Part shown: in pieces, positions 1-10,062 of the stretch
How positions within the stretch are numbered: the first letter of the stretch is position 1
How the letters are laid out: the number at the start of each line of letters is the position of its first letter
Source: Diphasiastrum complanatum
Taxonomy: Eukaryota; Streptophyta; Lycopodiopsida; Lycopodiales; Lycopodiaceae
DNA length: 64,000 bases
Assembly (NCBI GenBank): GCA_029204225.1
Contig: CM055110.1
Span: forward strand, 1,936,659-2,000,658
Reading direction: 5' to 3'
Program-made: the position numbers and the translations under genes
Notes under the pieces: model-generated
The model's database searches: none
What the model was told of the DNA's origin: nothing
The model's input: the letters and a program-made list of their open reading frames with translations, nothing else

Positions 1-205
1 CTCATCTTAAGCTTTCACATGTGGAAGTCATCTCTGTTGAATTTGTTGATCAAACGAATCTTTGAGATTGAACCTTTAATTGAAAATTGAGTAGCAGAGA
101 TAAAACACAAACTGAATGAACAAGTTTCTATAGAACTAGAACTTATTAAATTCTATTATAAGTCCTAGACTCTAGTAATCTAATAAACCTGTGGCTTTGA
201 TACCA
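1..205 (-). mobile_element. Internal leader and primer-binding site of a minus-strand LTR element
   Basis: Read on the minus strand, positions 205-194 give TGGTATCAAAGC, one base away from the common plant copia primer site TGGTATCAGAGC (initiator Met tRNA). It lies four bases inside a segment ending CCCACA, which suits an LTR end. Positions 1-193 would be the untranslated leader running off the window. No gag start is visible in it. The primer site sits beside the LTR listed next, so this is a 5' end cut by the window edge. Confidence 0.55.
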
Positions 206-960
206 CTTTTGTGGGATGCGAGAAACATTATTTGTTGATGTTTTGAATTAATGTCCAACTGATGAAACAAAATTCTTAATAACAGGATCGTGGATTACTT
301 AGGGAATGGAGTTTACGAGCTGTCTTTTTTGTGTTGAATCAGATTATCAGTGTAAGAGTCTTAGACTGTCGTGAAAAAGAGAGTGCAGAAATGATTAGGC
401 ATCTGAGACAGTCATGACAATCCTCTAATACAGATAACTTGATTAAGAAGAGAATGTAGAAAATATTTAGGCGTCAGAGACAGCCATACATTTCTCTTAT
501 AATAATGAAGTTTTGTGTAAGAGGAGTGAGAGCTATTATCATTCAACAAGAATGCAAAAAAGATGTAGAACAATAGCGAACCATGTAATAAAGTTTGTAC
601 TAACACGATTAGATCACACTATAATTGCACTGACAAGTGCGTGATCCCTACTTACAGATTCAAAACAATTGCTAAAGTTCTGAATATATATATATCTCTC
701 TCTCTATAATACTAACTCCGAGGAGTCAACTAGTGAGAGACTCGTTCTGGTCATTGTATCTTTGTCAGATCATCCTCTGATATATGATGACTTGTAATAT
801 CTTCAATCGCTCATTTACATTTATAGCAACTGGAAGTCTTGCATTATTCTAGCTTTACATTTACAATATGGTTAACAACTGCTAAACTGATCAATACATC
901 GATTTATTGTTGGAGCGTAAAGACATAATGATCTGGTATTTGGAATCCCTTGTAAATCCG
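206..960 (-). mobile_element. LTR (minus strand), related to the LTR of element A
   Basis: From about 480 to 950 this is the reverse complement of about 11235-11720 in the LTR of element A. It shares the conserved TATAAAT box (plus-strand ATTTATA at 819-825), a microsatellite (AT/TC at about 688-706, the counterpart of the GA run in A) and the stretch around the transcription start. From 206 to 480 it differs from A, so the two LTRs share a middle but not the 3' end. The upstream end, with the GCGACA-rich sub-repeats present in A, is missing, and the LTR stops abruptly beside the M pol relic near 960-1000. Confidence 0.6.
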
Positions 961-999
961 TAGGGTGGACGACGTACACTCCTTGGCTTTTTGGCCTTG

Positions 1000-2281
1000 C
1001 CTTTAGTTAAGAACAACCTTCAGCATTTGTAGGACACCATCGGCATTTGTAAGGCACCTTCGCAATTTTAAAGACAAGTGTTGCACAAAATAAAGTGGCA
1101 TCAACTAGTGCACTCTCATCCAGGTTAGATAGTTTCTTACCAACCTCCACAGAATGCTCATCAAAGTGGCTATACCAAGCAGTGGTGCTTGTTTCAATCC
1201 GTACAAGGCTTTCTTCAGCTTGCATACTTTGTCTTCCATGCCACTAGGTTCAGCTCCATGTACACTTCTTCTTCAAGCTTACCATTTAGGAATGTGGACT
1301 TTACGTCCATCTGATGTAGATTCCATCCAAATAGTGCCGCCAAGCAATCACCATGCGAAGTGTATTCCACTTGGCTACATGAGCGAAGGTCTCTTCGTAG
1401 TCAATGCTCTTCATAGCCCTTCACTACAAGCCTTGCTTTTGTGTTTTGCAATAGTTCCATCGACATTGTACTTTTTCTAGTATACCACATTTGTTGCCAA
1501 TGGATCTTTTTGCCCTTTGGAAGATCCACTATCTCCCATGTGTCGTATGTGTTTGATGGAATCAATCTCCTCCTGCATTGATTTTTGCCATATCTCTTGA
1601 TTTTTGGCCTCCTCAAAGCAACAAGGTTCAATAGATTAAATAATGTCACTCATAAGTGCAAGATTTTACCTGAAACTTGTTAGGTTCCTTCCTTTGTCTT
1701 GTGAATGCCGCAACTCTCCCTCCTTGCCTAGGCTCAGCAATTTTTCCTTCCTTGTCACTCATGAGTTTAGTATACCATTTGGATAACTTACGTTGAGGTG
1801 ATCCGCTACGAGATGAATAGGAATCCCATGGTGCATCTTGCTCCTTCCTTTAATCACCTGCTACCTCAGTCTTTTCCAATCCAATAGATTTGTTTCTCAT
1901 TCTCCATCTCGTCTCTATGGTGGAGGAGTACCACGTCCCTCATCATCATCATCATGATCTTCCTGTGGTAGTAGAACTACTTCATCCTCTTTGAGAAGCT
2001 TACGTAGCTCATCATTATTTTTTTCTTCATCCCAAATCTATGGATTTCATCAATAAGACATCCGGCTTATGTGCACACGTAGCCCCTCTAGATCCTAACA
2101 TCTATATCCCTTGGTTGTTCATCATATCTGTGAAAATGCACTTCAAAGGCCTTTACTTGCATTTTGGCTCTTCGCTCTTAGGTATGTGAACATACACTCG
2201 ACATCTAAATACTCGCAACCCATCCATCTTAGGCTTCTTTCCAGTGAAATGCCTCCTCGGGTGTGTGATTATACATAGCAA
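1000..2281 (-). pseudogene. Decayed end of copia pol (element M): integrase C-terminus and RT pieces
   Basis: Translation in changing minus-strand frames gives scattered copia motifs: an integrase C-terminal stretch (2280-2150), KARLVVKGYEEH near 1410 from the RT fingers, LYGLKQAP-like sequence near 1200, and VGKKLSN with LVDATLF near 1090-1140. The last two normally lie well over a hundred codons apart, so a deletion has removed the YVDD catalytic region. No frame longer than about 80 codons survives. The stretch between 1650 and 2150 is strongly frameshifted. Confidence 0.6.
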
Positions 2282-3306
2282 CTATAGGGCTTCTATTTTG
2301 TAAGAACACAGCAGTTTTGACAACTTCTCCCCATAACGAATCAGTAAACTCCCCATATGTGTCATCATTGCCCTAGCTGCTTCGACAATGGTACGATTCT
2401 TTCTTTCAGCTACCCCATTTTGTTGAGGTGTATCAACTTGTGCAAACTCCTGTTTAATGCCATGCTCCTTGCAAAAATCAATAAAATCAGTGGAACGATA
2501 CTCACCACCACGATCTGCCCTGAGTATCTTGATCTTAGCACCTGACTGATTTTCAACCAATGCTTTGAAGCTTTTGAAGCATCCAAATGTGTCAGACTTA
2601 TGCTTAACGGTGTAGATCCAAGTCTTCCATGAGTAATCATCATTAAAGGTTAGCAAATAAAATGTTTTACCAATAGACATTACCTTCATTGGCCCACATA
2701 GGTCAGAGTGTATCAACTCAAGCACTCGTTTTGCCCTTGTTGCTCCTTCTTTGTTAAATTTCTTCCTGTGTAACTTGCCTAGCACGCACTCCTTGCAAAT
2801 GGACTCTTCCTTGTCATCCAAACCAGGTAGATCTGTTACCATCTTGAGCTTACGAAGTAGCCTCAAGCTCTTGAAGTTCAAATGCCCCATACGTCTATGC
2901 CATAAATCACTTTGTGATGTAGATGTAGATGCTAACACATTGCACTTTGTAACAACAACATTTAACTTGTACAAACCACAAATTTTATCCCTAAGCCATC
3001 AACAATCACCTTGAAACCCCATTTCACATCCTTGATCTGGCATTTCTTGTCGTTGAACTCCACCTTCAACTTATGATCTGTCATTGTGCCAACATATAAA
3101 AGACTCTTCTGAAGGCCAGGAACAAACAACACATTTTCAATTACCTTCACATGTCCATCAGGAAATTGAATAGGCACTACACCAACTCCATAAACTTGGC
3201 ACTCGTCGCCATTTGCCTGTGCAACTCTATCTCCATCATCAGTAAGCTCCAGGTTTTTAAACCATGATTTGCTGCCAGTCATGTGTCTTGTTGCTCCCGA
3301 GTCCAC
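2282..3306 (-). pseudogene. pol: Copia protease and integrase (element M)
   Basis: The first part (3306-2962) has the retroviral-type aspartic protease motif DSGATRHMTG. A one-base frameshift near 2970-2990 moves reading to the frame 2974-2282. That frame has the GAG-pre-integrase motif LWHRRMGHLNF, the zinc-finger cysteines CKECVLGK, and the integrase core with the three acidic residues in HSDLCGP, ADRGGEY and NGVAERKNR. The catalytic triad is therefore still present, unlike in element J. The frame ends after GEKLSKL where the sequence decays. Confidence 0.8.
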
Positions 3307-3333
3307 GTACCAATGTGTATGATCAATGGAATG

Positions 3334-4218
3334 TTACGATGCTAATGTTGTCACAAATGTCGTGCCTTGATCTTCGTTATCGCTATCATTCTCTTCTTCA
3401 ACAAAATTGGCCAACTGCTTCATTTTGCCCCTCTTAATATCCATCTTTTTCTTGTGACAATCTCTTGCCCAATGTCCAGGCTTTTGGCAATAGAAACAAT
3501 TGTCTTTCTTCTTCTTGCCTGATGTGGATCCTTGATTATCATCCTCCACATTCAACTTCTTGGATTGCTTCTTGTATTTATGCTTCCCTTTGGCTAGCAT
3601 GGCTTGATCTTCCGATGTGGGAAGTCGAGTTTTTACCACTTCACGTCTTTGTTCCTTCTGTAGGATGACGCCATGAAGATTTTCAAGTGTTGGTAGTCTC
3701 TCCCTCGAAGCAATGCCACTTGCAAACATTTGAAAATTTTTGGATAGGCCATTTATAGCTGTGTGGACCAGCTCAACACCTCTTATTGCCTCTCCAATAG
3801 ATGTCAACTGATCTCGTAACTCCTTAATTCGTGTGAAATAGGACCCTATGCCCTCATTCTCCTCCATGCGAACACTTATGAGTTTGGTCCTCAAAAACAC
3901 CATTCAAGAGGGGTCCATCGTTTGAAACTGCATTTTGAGTGCATCCCAAGTGCCTGTTGCTGATACAGCTTCACTAATGTGGGCAATGACATGATCCTTT
4001 ATTGACAAGTTTATCAAGGATAAGGTCTTCTGCGCCCTTTTGTCAAATGCACGAATATCGGTTGGAGTTGCAACTGGCCATTGTTCCACCCTAGTGACAA
4101 TGTCCCACAACTCCTTTTCCATGAAAATTCTTTTCATTTTGAATTTCCAAATGCTATAATTGGATACCCCATCCAATCTACTAGCTTCTCCAAGCACGGA
4201 TTCTCCCAATCCTGCCAT
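3334..4218 (-). pseudogene. gag: Copia gag (element M), one internal stop
   Basis: Structural capsid protein of a copia element. The ATG at 4218 opens MAGLGESVLGEASRL, followed by the usual copia gag N-terminus with a YSIWKFKMK motif. A single in-frame TGA near 3904-3906 splits it into 104- and 189-codon pieces. CGA to TGA would explain it. The second piece carries a CCHC zinc knuckle, CFYCQKPGHWARDC, near 3450-3495 and an acidic C-terminus. The total of about 294 codons is normal for copia gag. The next frame, protease, follows 28 bp downstream in the same frame. Confidence 0.8.
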
Positions 4219-4532
4219 TTCACCAAAAATTGCTCCTATAGCGCCTTAATGACACCCAATGACAAGCTTATAGAGCAATTTAGACTTCTAAAAGTCAATT
4301 TTAAGGTCTGACCAAAAAAGTTTCAGGACCTCCCGCCGCTTTTTCGCCAAATCGGAAGCCAAATCGGTGTCGTCCTCCGAAATGCCCTTTGTCACCAACT
4401 CCCAACTACTTGCCCACTGGGACTGATTTCCCAATGTTTGTGTTTCCCTGAAGGATCTTCGTCGTGACTGGGGGTACTTCTTCTGATTGAGTCTATTTGG
4501 ATTGCCCATCTGTCTTCTTAGCCTTGTCATTT

Positions 4533-4730
4533 TCATATTTGACTTGTGACCTTGGTTGTCGATCTTGCTGGTGTTGTTGTTGGCAGTGTAACTGCTCCAG
4601 TGGATCCAAGCGGATCACTCTCTCCCCCCCCCCCACCCAAAATCTGTTGGTGGGAATGTTGTTGCTGGTGACTGTTCATGCTCAAGGTTGGATCTACGTG
4701 TGGAACACGTAGTTGAAACTTGTTGAACAT
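4533..4730 (-). other. Short Gln/His-rich ORF shared by L and R
   Basis: A 65-codon frame starting MFNKFQLRVPH with a QQQHSHQQ stretch. R has the matching frame at 19425-19616 with the same start, the same stop (ending KVTSQI) and a few substitutions. A G-tract difference between the two is a multiple of three, so the frame is kept. It could be a small protein of this element family, but two closely related copies can share an open frame by descent alone. I do not recognise a domain. Confidence 0.3.
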
Positions 4731-5070
4731 GTGACTGTACTAAAGATTGAACAAATTTTAACTAAATTTGTTTCGATCTTGCTATAGTTGACTCGAAGAT
4801 GAATATGACAATGAGATGCAGGAATCAACTCTGACTGTCCATGGATTTTGAATATTTCTCAAAAAATTCTAAACTACTATAAAAGATAATCTGAAGATGG
4901 ATAGATGAATGAAAATGTGTTTTGGAGATGCTCTATAGAAGACTCTCGTGCAGTAGCTATTTCTCATGCAAAAATGAATCACACAATAGACATTGTAGCA
5001 GATGACAGAATATCGGTTTCACTTTCTTTCGACAATGACTCATTTTAGATTGTCTTTTTGCATTATGGCA

Positions 5071-5322
5071 CTAGCGTATTGTGCGGTGTTGTATTCCATT
5101 TGTGTTGGTTCTGATCTGGGATGGGTCAGAGCCATAAGAACGGGGTTGTGTGCGTGAGGACTCGGCTCTATCAGGTTTTTGTCCCTTGAATGGGTCTGTT
5201 GATTGGTCTTGTAGTTTGGCTCGCATTCGGTAGAACCTATGATGTCTGATTTGTTTAGCTACAGGGGACCTGATCTCGTATGGATAATCGTCTGGGACTT
5301 GAGGATCGTTTTGTTGGTCCAT
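5071..5322 (-). pseudogene. gag: Gypsy gag N-terminus, internally deleted (element L)
   Basis: The frame starts MDQQNDPQVPDDYPYEIRS, the same start as the R gag at 17217, and stays parallel for about 75 codons. After NTNG the sequence jumps to what in R lies 1.2 kb downstream. The capsid core and CCHC knuckles are gone and the frame ends soon after. L could not make a working gag. Short matching bases at the two break sites fit a microhomology deletion. Confidence 0.75.
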
Positions 5323-6354
5323 TGGGTACTGGTGATTTTTTCTGTGTTGGGGTTTTGTTTTTTTTTTTTTTTCCTACGGTTTACGGTTTACGGTGAAGGG
5401 GTGCGGGTGATTGCGAGCTGATGCGGTTGACGGGTGGTTGCGGTTAGCTGTGTTCAGTTACGTTTAGTTGTGGTTGAGTGCGGTTGCAGTGGCTACGTTC
5501 AGTTACGTTTAGTTGTGCTTGAGTGCGGTTGCGGTGGCTACGTTAGATGATGGTTGTAGTGGTGTCAACGGATGTTTGTGGTGTCAGAGGCCTATTACGG
5601 TTGTAGCGGGCAATTGCGATCGTGAGTGTGGTGCTATGGGGATGTGGTTAAATGGGGGTTGTTTTGTGGATGAGGCATTCTGTGGTGGTGTCATTTGGAG
5701 GTGGTGTAAATGTGGTCCATCACGGGTTAGTGGACAGTCGGGATCCGTTGCGGTATCTACGACTAATTGCGGATCTGGGTAGAGGGTTGCCTGTGGCGCT
5801 TGAAGGTGGTCGTGGGTAATCGTAGGTCATTTGTTGACAGTTAGATGCAATTGTGATAGGCGAAGGCAGGTGTGGTTGCGGTGTATGCAGGCACTACGGG
5901 GGAATGAGATCTCTACGGGAAAGACTTGCTCTTTGTGGGAATACGGTTGCTACGAGGATTGTTTGCGGAGGTTAGAAGGTGAATTGTTAGTGGATGAAGA
6001 TCAGCTTGCGATGGGGTGTTGGTTGAACGGCGGGTGCGGTTTCAATGGTTGGTGGCGGTGACAACGGCTAGGTGTGGGTGTTTGCGGTGTTTGCAAAGCG
6101 GTTATGATGGAGTGTGGTGTGGTACAATGTAATGTGGTCTGTAAGGTGTATATTGTTCAAGGGCGGAAGTAGTTAGTAGGTTGTCTGGTGGTGAGTAAAT
6201 GTTGTCGCTACTGATGAATGTGATAGTTGGAGGCTCGTGGTAATGGAATGCAGTCGCTACGGTGGTGGTGGCGATGGAGGTGGAAGGTGGTCTAGTGAGG
6301 AGTGCTTTGGCTCAGTCTAGTCAGATGAGGGGGTTTGTGGGCGTTTGAGTGCGG

Positions 6355-7036
6355 TGTTAAAAATTCACAATTCTAGCTTGACTAGTTTTGGTCATATGAC
6401 TTGTAAATAGTTAGATGGTCATGATGTGGCTTGTCACACGTGCCAAATAGCATAGGATTCCATTCATAAGGATGTTCTCAAGTAGACCTAAGTGTTAGAA
6501 CCTTTGGAATGAGTCCAAATTATGCTTAGATACAAGGGAGAAAAAATGGGAGCTATTTTTGGTAATTTTTGCATTGTTGAGGGATCTCCAAGATTCCAAC
6601 CCTAACCTGGTAGGGATGAAAGATCCACCAAAATTAGAATTAGGGATAGGTTTAGGGCTACTCATACCTGTCCAAAACCGTGATGGATCATGTATATATA
6701 GGTGATGATATCTCACCAAAATCAATCAAGCAATTTCTTGTTTTTTCTCTCATGATAGTGCAATTGCTCTCTATGTTCATAATTGTTTGAGTACTTGTGA
6801 TTACTAATGATTATAGAATTGAATGTAGGTCTGGTGTATAGTACTTAGACTGTGGGAGGTCGTACTTTCACACGTGTGAAGCCTTCTTCAAGGATTTGGG
6901 CCATTTAGTGAGGTTTAAGCATAGATTTTTGATGGATTTTGATGGTTCAACTTGTGCTAATCTTATGAGATCATAATCTATTGTTTTCCTCATCATTTCA
7001 AGTGTTTTAGTATCCTTATTTGCTGTAATTTTTACA
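6355..7036 (+). mobile_element. Solo LTR nested in L
   Basis: This starts TGTTAAAAATT and ends AATTTTTACA, near-perfect inverted ends of TG...CA type, and is flanked by perfect 5-bp target duplications TGCGG (6350-6354 and 7037-7041). R shows the matching uninterrupted site (TGCAG on its minus strand, near 16222). A TATATATA box lies at 6693-6700. No gag or pol is present, as expected for an LTR left after LTR-LTR recombination. The family was not recognised elsewhere in the window. Confidence 0.85.
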
Positions 7037-7367
7037 TGCGGGTCGTCAGATATGATTCCAAACAGCGTATGATATAGATTAGTGAGTCAAGCTGTTGGAT
7101 GTAGCATTAATTCTAGGTCATCGAATGGAACTGGGAGGCAGATGGGTGTCTGTTGAAAGCATGTGTAAAGGTAGAAGAGGTAAATGGAGTCAAATAGCAG
7201 CAGATGTAAATGGAGATAGAGGGAGTCAGATGCAAACAAAGATAGAGGGCAACGGATGCAAACAAAATGCGGTTTTTTGGCAAGGTGTGGGATGTGATGT
7301 CTATTGTACTCGTCAGTTGTGATGGTCATTTGAAAGTTCTGTGGCTGACGTGGATGTGGTCCGGTTG

Positions 7368-7645
7368 AGATTTATACAAGGCCGTCAGTTGAGATCTGAA
7401 GCAGGCCGTCGGTTGAGATCTGATACAAGCCGTCGGTTGAGATCTGATACAGGGCCGTCGGTTGAGATCTGAAGCTTGCCGTCGGTTGAGATCTGATACA
7501 GGCCATTGGTTGACATCTGATATAGGGCCGCAGGTTGAGATTTGACACAGGCCATCGTTTGGGATCTGATACAGGGCCGTCGGCTGAGATCTGAAGCTTG
7601 CCGTCGATTGAGATCTGATACAGGCCGTCGGTTGAGGTTTCACTG
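7368..7645 (-). repeat. 24-bp minisatellite, block 2 of L
   Basis: About eleven degenerate copies of a 24-bp unit whose core on the minus strand reads AGATCTCAACCGACGG followed by about eight variable bases. It matches the block at 15640-15905 in R. Because 24 is a multiple of three and the unit lacks stops, long frames reading RSQPTACI appear; they are a by-product of the repeat. Confidence 0.85.
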
Positions 7646-8059
7646 AGGCTTTAGGGGATGAGCATGGAGGTTTGTCTAGGACGAATAGGGATTACGGTTG
7701 AATGCGGTCGCAACGGGATGGAGTTTGGTCGCAACGGGTGTATGCGTTGGGATGTGGTTGTGGTGATGGAATGCGGTGGAATGTGGGGTGACCATTCAAG
7801 GGCGAATTGTGGTGAAATGTGGAAGGTGGTCTGTTTGCGGCTCTATGTGGAGGATGTTTGAAGGTGCGTTGTGTGTAGTTGAATGCGGCTGTGTGCGACG
7901 GAAGGCGGTCACGACGGTGTATGCGTATGGTGTGATGGAATGCGGATGAAGGGTAATTGAGATGGTTGCGATGGTTGTGACCTTCTATGGAATGTGATGG
8001 TTGCAAAGGGTGATTGGGAATGGAGGTGGAAGGTGATTTGGTTGTGGAGGTGGTCCGTT

Positions 8060-8590
8060 TCCCCTTGGGTTGAGATTTGAATGAGCACTCTGGTTGAAAA
8101 TTGAGCTATGGCTCCGGGTGAGGTTTAATAGAGTGCGTCGGTTGAGATCTCACACTGGTTGTCGATTGAGATTGGCTGTCGGTTGAGAATTGATAGAGTG
8201 TGTCGGTTGAGATCTGAGACTGTTTGTCGGTTGAGATTTGAAACAAGCCATCGATTGAGATCTGACACATGCCGTCGGTTGAGATCTGACTGAAGGCCAG
8301 CAGTTGAGATTAGACAGTGGGCGTCGGTTGAGATCTGACTGAGGCCGTTAGTTGAGATCTGTGAATGGCCATCGGTTGAGATCTAATACTAACCGTCGGT
8401 TAGATCTGAGTGTAGCGAATTGGTTGAGATCTGAGAGGATGGCTTTGGTTGAGATCTGATGCAGTGCGTCGGTTGAGATCTCAATAGATCATCGTCGGTC
8501 GAGATGTAATGGATGACCGTCGGTTGACATCGGACAATGTGTGCTGGTTGAGATTCGAAGTTGGGGCTTCAGTTGAGATTTCAAGCATGA
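8060..8590 (-). repeat. 24-bp minisatellite, block 1 of L
   Basis: About twenty diverged copies of the same 24-bp unit with the AGATCTCAACC core, colinear with the R block at 14700-15160. It lies 250-780 bp downstream of the primer site, inside the untranslated leader. Between the two L blocks (7646-8059) the sequence is rich in TTGCGGT/ATGCGG-type words, also matching R. Confidence 0.85.
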
Positions 8591-8830
8591 GGAATGGGAG
8601 GAGCGTGAGCTTGAGTAGAATCGAATCCAGGTCTGTTAGTGTGTTTGCAAGGACAACAAATTTGCGATTCTAACAGCCTGTGGATGTGGGCGAGGAGATA
8701 GCCATTCTAGTGGCTTCATTCAGTTGTGGAAACTCAGATGTGGTGAAAGAATTGGAGTGTGTGTGCAGTAATTTGAGTGTGGACTTTGTTGCTGTACTGT
8801 TGGATGTAGTATGCATTGGGATTCAAGTAG

Positions 8831-8843
8831 CAACGGTGCCAAA
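8831..8843 (-). promoter_or_regulatory. Primer-binding site of L
   Basis: The minus strand reads TTTGGCACCGTTG directly after the LTR end (TGTTGAC on the plus strand at 8844). This resembles the TGGCGCCGTTGCC-type primer site common in plant Tat/Athila-like gypsy elements. The matching site in R is TTTGGCACCATTG at 14428. Confidence 0.65.
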
Positions 8844-9692
8844 TGTTGACAAATCCCCTGCTTCAGAGGATATGCTGTTTCTTCGATTCTTTCTGGCTCT
8901 TTTTCAAAATCGTTTTTGCTTGTTACCAGGCTCAAAGACGTTTGTTAGATGATTTCTTGATTTTACGATGCCAAACCAAGCAGAAGGAAACAGGTAGACG
9001 TTGTAGTATAGATTTTCTTTGTCATGTCTGGGTCGTCACTCTTGAACGTACTTACATTCTACATAGAGATGCAAGCCAAGAACGCTCATTCACAGATCAG
9101 CATGCAAACCAATGAACGTTCAATGAATTTCTACAGCTACCTACCCTTAAAAAATGAACTGAATCAGATCCTACATACTGAACTTGCATAACTCCACAAA
9201 ACAAGAAACAAGAAACTAATCTACATCATGTTAGAAGTCCAAGAATAAAGAAACCAACCAGTCTTCTCATTTCAGCATGGAGTTGATACAAATCACAAAA
9301 AGCTCCTCTACACAAAGAGGGAGTCAAGAGAGCTACTTAGGTGGCATTCTAGTGGAGTTTCCACATTTCACAAATTACAATTGGAATAATGCTCTCCACT
9401 AGAGGTCACCATCAAAAGGTGGCTCACTCTACTTTCTTTAAGAGGGGCCTACTTGCATTTATTACATTTGCCTAGAAATATTAGTTCCTACATGGTCATT
9501 CCATCTTCCGGGATTCACCATGAGGCTTACACAGTTTTACTTGTCATTACTAACTAGTATTCCTCGGCACTCATACTTGGCTCTCAGTCTTCATTAGTCT
9601 CATCTTCTCAGAGACCTCCTCGGTCTAAGGTGAGAGGTGCTCTTGAGTTACTCTGTTTGAGTATCTTGGGGATTCAACAAAATCAGCCAACA
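8844..9692 (-). mobile_element. 5' LTR of L
   Basis: Minus-strand ends TGTTGGCTGATT (9692) and TTTGTCAACA (8844). It is 849 bp, against 1147 and 1118 bp for the R LTRs, with the missing part internal. Sequence matches the R LTRs throughout the retained parts. It abuts a copia RNase H fragment at 9693. Confidence 0.85.
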
Positions 9693-9830
9693 CTGCAATC
9701 TTATGGAGCAGCATAAAACAACCTACAGTAGTCTTATCATCAATGGAAGCTGAATATCAAACACTCAACAATGCTACACAAGAAACAATATGGTTACGAA
9801 GATTGCTTGTGGATTTAGGTCAACCATATA
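9693..9830 (+). pseudogene. Copia RNase H fragment
   Basis: The plus strand translates as WSSIKQPTVVLSSMEAEYQT and [19 protein letters not shown], the conserved copia RNase H block also seen in element J near 33960-34090. It starts exactly at the outer end of the L LTR, so L probably inserted into this copia; the other half is not in the window. It ends at the hairpin junction at 9832. Confidence 0.8.
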
Positions 9831-9847
9831 TCACAAGCAATCTTCGT
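9796..9847. repeat. 16-bp perfect inverted repeat at a junction
   Basis: The arms ACGAAGATTGCTTGTG (9796-9811) and CACAAGCAATCTTCGT (9832-9847) are separated by 20 bp. The left arm belongs to the copia RNase H. The right arm leads directly into a fragment of the L/R family. The reversed copy bridges the two, as expected if synthesis switched strands at the break. Confidence 0.9.
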
Positions 9848-10062
9848 CGTGATTGGGGTACTTCTTCTGATTGAGTTTCTTTGGATTGCCCATCTACCTT
9901 CTTAGCCTTGTCGTTATCCTCTTTGGTTCATGACCTTGGCTGTCGATCTTGTTGCAGCTCTTTCTTTTGATCCATTAGTTTTGGATCTCTTTGGGCTTCA
10001 TAGGAGGGGATCCAACTATCATTTTTCCAGAGAGTTTCTTTTGATCAAGATCGATTTGACTC
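9842..10062 (-). mobile_element. Rearranged fragment of the L/R element family
   Basis: The minus strand matches two separate parts of R: about 20085-20145 (ATGAAGCCCAAAGAGATCC) and about 19570-19690 (AGATCGACAGCCAAGG to CACGACGAAG), in swapped order. It forms the first part of an open frame starting at 9930 that runs on into true copia pol at about 10063, so that frame is a chimera. Confidence 0.65.

Larger units (their letters stand above)
961..4424 (-). mobile_element. Copia relic M (gag-pol, no LTRs)
   Basis: Minus-strand Ty1/copia element in the order gag, protease, integrase, reverse transcriptase. Gag starts at 4218; the 200 bases before it look like leader and butt onto element L near 4425 without an LTR or primer site. 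The 3' side is lost in the reverse transcriptase near 1000, beside an LTR from another copy. The body is a truncated, immobile copy. Confidence 0.75.
4425..9692 (-). mobile_element. Element L: truncated copy of the R-type non-autonomous gypsy element
   Basis: On the minus strand this runs 5' LTR (9692-8844), primer site, long leader with minisatellites, short gag N-terminus (5322-5071) and 3' non-coding part, and stops near 4425. It is colinear with R (13281 to about 19700) in opposite orientation. Relative to R it lacks about 1.2 kb of gag core and zinc knuckles (R 17446-18643) and about 440 bp (R 18752-19190), and has a solo LTR inserted. Its 3' LTR is absent. L and R are therefore two independent copies of one family lying head to head. 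Confidence 0.8.

Noticed and set aside
9930-10062. N-terminal 45 codons of the 9930-10688 frame as part of copia pol
   Set aside because: This part matches the reverse strand of non-coding R-family sequence; true pol begins at about 10063.
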